NCBI RefSeq assembly: GCF_014695975.1
Contig: NZ_JACJPI010000084.1
Span: 62,001-126,000 of the forward strand
DNA length: 64,000 nucleotides
Direction: 5' to 3'
DNA from: Leptolyngbya sp. FACHB-321
GTDB lineage: Bacteria > Cyanobacteriota > Cyanobacteriia > Leptolyngbyales > Leptolyngbyaceae
The position numbers and the translations under genes were made by a program. A model generated the notes under the pieces. It made no database searches and was not told the origin of the DNA. It saw only the letters and a list, made by a program, of their open reading frames with translations. The first letter of the stretch is position 1. Every line of letters starts with the position of its first letter. This document shows positions 61,979 through 64,000 of the stretch, in pieces.

Positions 61979-63253
61979 TTAGCCCAGCCAACTCTTCAGC
62001 CTTTCGGCAATTTGAGGACGACGTAGCTTTCGCATTGCTTTGCTTTGAATTTGCCGTACCCGTTCGCGTGAAAGGTTAAACAAGCCACCGACTTCTTCTA
62101 ACGTGCAGGGTTTGCTAGAGGTTAGCCCATAGCGCAGGGAGATAATGTCTTTCTCGCGTTGGGTTAGCACATCGCCTAGCACATCCCAAATTTCCTGACG
62201 CAGCATGGTTTCACTCATCTGTGCTTCTGGCGACTGAGTATCACCATCTTCCAGCAGATCCATGAGTTCTGTGTCCTCACCTTTACCCACACGATGGTTT
62301 AGCGATAAGGACTTACGGCGCACTTGCTGCAAATTTCGTAGCTGCTCTGGTGTAACTTCTAGGGCATTCGCTAGCTCTACTTCAGTGGGGTTGCGGTTTA
62401 ACTCTTTACGCAGATCGCGGTGCGCTTTCTTGAGCTTGTTCAGCTTTTCGACGATGTGGATTGGGAGACGAATGGTGCGGGCATCATTGGCGATCGTCCG
62501 CGTAATACCTTGTCGAATCCACCAATAAGCGTAGGTCGAAAACTTATAGCCCTTGTCTGGGTCAAACTTTTCGGTCGCACGGTTCAACCCTAGGGCACCT
62601 TCCTGAATTAAATCTAGAAAAGGAACGCCCCGGTTGAGATAGCGTTTGGCGATCGATACAACCAGCCGCAGGTTCGATCGAATCATCTTACGCTTGGCAA
62701 CCCGGCTGCGGTACAAACGATGCTCTAGCTGCCGTTCGGTTAGTTCGACAGCGGCAGCAAGTTCTGCCCGAGTCGGAACGCGATCCAATTCCTCAATTAG
62801 CCGCGATTGCACAGCATCCATGTCAACCAGATAGCGAATCCGCCGCGCTAGCTCAACTTCCTCATTCGGTTTCAGTAAGGGATAGCGCGCCATCTCTTTG
62901 AAAAATGCACCTACCGCATCATCTGAACTAGTTTTGCTATAGCCAGACGGACGCGCACTGGCAATTTGATCTACATCCTCGTCCGTGCTCATCGCTTCGT
63001 CATCATCACTAGCGACAGCATCAAGCAGACTGGCATCGGTAATGACGGCATCAGCCGCGTCGTCGCCCTGAAAAAGTTCAGCTTCGGCAGCATCAATATC
63101 AGCAAAGTCGGGTTCAGCCAAATCGTCAGCAGCTAACCCAATAGGCAAATTTCCATCAGCCACCAGTTGCAACGATTCAAGCATTGCGTCAGCAGGCATT
63201 GCCTCATGCTCAAACGCCGCTACATCTTTAGATTGAATGGTCTCTTGGTGCAT
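61979..63253 (-). CDS. sigC: Group 2 sigma-70 factor, SigC-type
   Basis: A 424-residue RNA polymerase sigma factor. An acidic N-terminus of about 115 residues rich in Asp/Glu/Ala precedes DAVGAFFKEMARYPLLKPNEEVELARRI (region 1.2). Region 2 has NLRLVVSIAKRYLNRGVPFLDLIQEGALGLNRA and KFSTYAYWWIRQGITRTIANDARTIRLP. Region 3 follows, and region 4 has LTQREKDIISLRYGL and LEEVGGLFNLSRERVRQIQSKAMRKLRRP. The sequence differs from SigA in region 1.2 and 2.1. Assignment to SigC among group 2 factors rests on resemblance from memory. It probably directs stress or stationary-phase promoters. Confidence 0.85.
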   Translation of the reverse strand: MHQETIQSKDVAAFEHEAMPADAMLESLQLVADGNLPIGLAADDLAEPDFADIDAAEAELFQGDDAADAVITDASLLDAVASDDDEAMSTDEDVDQIASARPSGYSKTSSDDAVGAFFKEMARYPLLKPNEEVELARRIRYLVDMDAVQSRLIEELDRVPTRAELAAAVELTERQLEHRLYRSRVAKRKMIRSNLRLVVSIAKRYLNRGVPFLDLIQEGALGLNRATEKFDPDKGYKFSTYAYWWIRQGITRTIANDARTIRLPIHIVEKLNKLKKAHRDLRKELNRNPTEVELANALEVTPEQLRNLQQVRRKSLSLNHRVGKGEDTELMDLLEDGDTQSPEAQMSETMLRQEIWDVLGDVLTQREKDIISLRYGLTSSKPCTLEEVGGLFNLSRERVRQIQSKAMRKLRRPQIAERLKSWLG

Positions 63254-64000
63254 AAAAATAATTGGTGTGAGGGGGGCTGCTTACTTAAAAGGGGGGGTAA
63301 GTATACGCTTTTCTAAGCGATGAAATCTCTGAATCCAGCTATGCAAGCTGAGTAAATTACTTAACCTCTAGATTTGCCGAACTCAACGACTCAACTAGGA
63401 ACGTGGGAAAAGGGTGTTGCCTGCAGGCGACATACCAGCAGAGAAACGCTTGACCAGTACCATGCCATGAGCCGATCGCCTTCTGTTAAACTACTTGAAG
63501 CAAATTTTTAGGCTGTTCGCTCGACTACAAAAAAGCCTTTCAACCCTGTTTAATCGCTTCAACAAGTTGGTAGAGAGAAACAAGTAACGCTATAAAAAGA
63601 GATGATGATCGGCAAACTCCAAGGTGCGAATCTCTAGAGCAGGTGCAAATCTTTGGAGTGGAAAGACTTTTGCCCGACAATCACAGTGAAAGTTGCTACC
63701 CCCTTTTCTCTTGCAAACTCTCGGCAGATGCCAGAGACAAACAGGTCTTGAGACGTGCCGCTCAACAGGCATCATTTATAGCTGAACGTAGTTGAACATT
63801 GTCATACGTTTGACAGGAAGACTCCTTGCTTGCTGCACTAATCCGCATACTGCGGTCAAAACGCTGGCTGTGCTCAACTGCTTATCCTTTTAAAAGAGTC
63901 CCATAGAGTTCATACGTCTCCTATCTATCGGTAGGGTGAAAACACCTCTTCCACAAGCTAGAGTGTGAAAAGCTGTAGGAAGAGGGAAAAGCAAACGCCG
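63254..64000. other. Gene-free stretch at the end of the window
   Basis: About 750 bases upstream of the sigma factor gene. It should hold the sigma factor promoter and the upstream region of the next gene. A 61-codon minus-strand frame at 63590-63775 has no similarity or good start. No tRNA, riboswitch or repeat was recognised. Confidence 0.5.

Noticed and set aside
63590-63775. Minus-strand frame of 61 codons near the end
   Set aside because: No similarity, poor start, and unlike coding sequence around it.

Overview
This window looks like chromosomal DNA of a filamentous cyanobacterium. It carries psbX, ndhB, a Ycf66 gene, a DUF4327 gene, a CrtD-type carotenoid desaturase, a SigC-type sigma factor and a fraC-fraD-fraE cluster. 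FraCDE are septal proteins that hold filaments together in Anabaena. The octamer GCGATCGC (HIP1) is scattered throughout, and degenerate 7-base tandem repeats occur between and inside genes. The species cannot be named from the sequence. No tRNA, rRNA, CRISPR array, transposase or integrase was seen.

Layout. 1-10.4 kb: the start of an FKBP prolyl isomerase, an EVE-domain protein, a cytosine-deaminase-like enzyme, PdxA, DUF4327, two small cyanobacterial proteins, a CDF metal exporter, a metallophosphoesterase and an ExoD protein. 10.6-16 kb: leuD, the fraCDE cluster on the minus strand, and a tandem ArsA/GET3 ATPase. 16-20.8 kb: a plus-strand set with an uncharacterised protein, a PAS histidine kinase, a double AAA ATPase and a small protein. 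20.8-25 kb: a cobalamin riboswitch and a cobalt uptake operon (cbiMN and cbiQO) interrupted by a reverse-oriented GIY-YIG gene and a gene stub. 25-31.2 kb: a halorhodopsin-like microbial rhodopsin, then a ribose uptake operon (rbsBAC) divergent from ribokinase.

31.3-41.5 kb: a Gfo/Idh/MocA oxidoreductase, a YkuD-like protein, MgtC, two family-39 glycosyltransferases, a secreted phosphatase-like protein and a decayed aspartic protease gene. 41.8-53.4 kb: an XRE regulator, sdhB, two related beta-propeller lipoproteins, Ycf66, psbX, YggT, accC, a DUF2459 protein, a coiled-coil protein, a CobE/CbiG-C protein and ndhB. 53.9-64 kb: topA, a VapBC-like toxin-antitoxin pair enclosed between two copies of the topA 3' end, a small membrane protein, crtD, an M16 peptidase and a SigC-type sigma factor.

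The most noteworthy points are as follows. (1) The topA tail is duplicated around a toxin-antitoxin module, and the distal copy is an intact 73-codon basic ORF differing mostly at silent sites. (2) The rhodopsin has the helix-C triad T74/S78/L85, where the cyanobacterial anion pump I recall has T/S/D. (3) Short tandem repeats have inserted in frame into at least six conserved proteins. (4) The cobalt operon is split and contains a stub of a putative iron-sulfur gene. Most other genes are ordinary cyanobacterial housekeeping genes.
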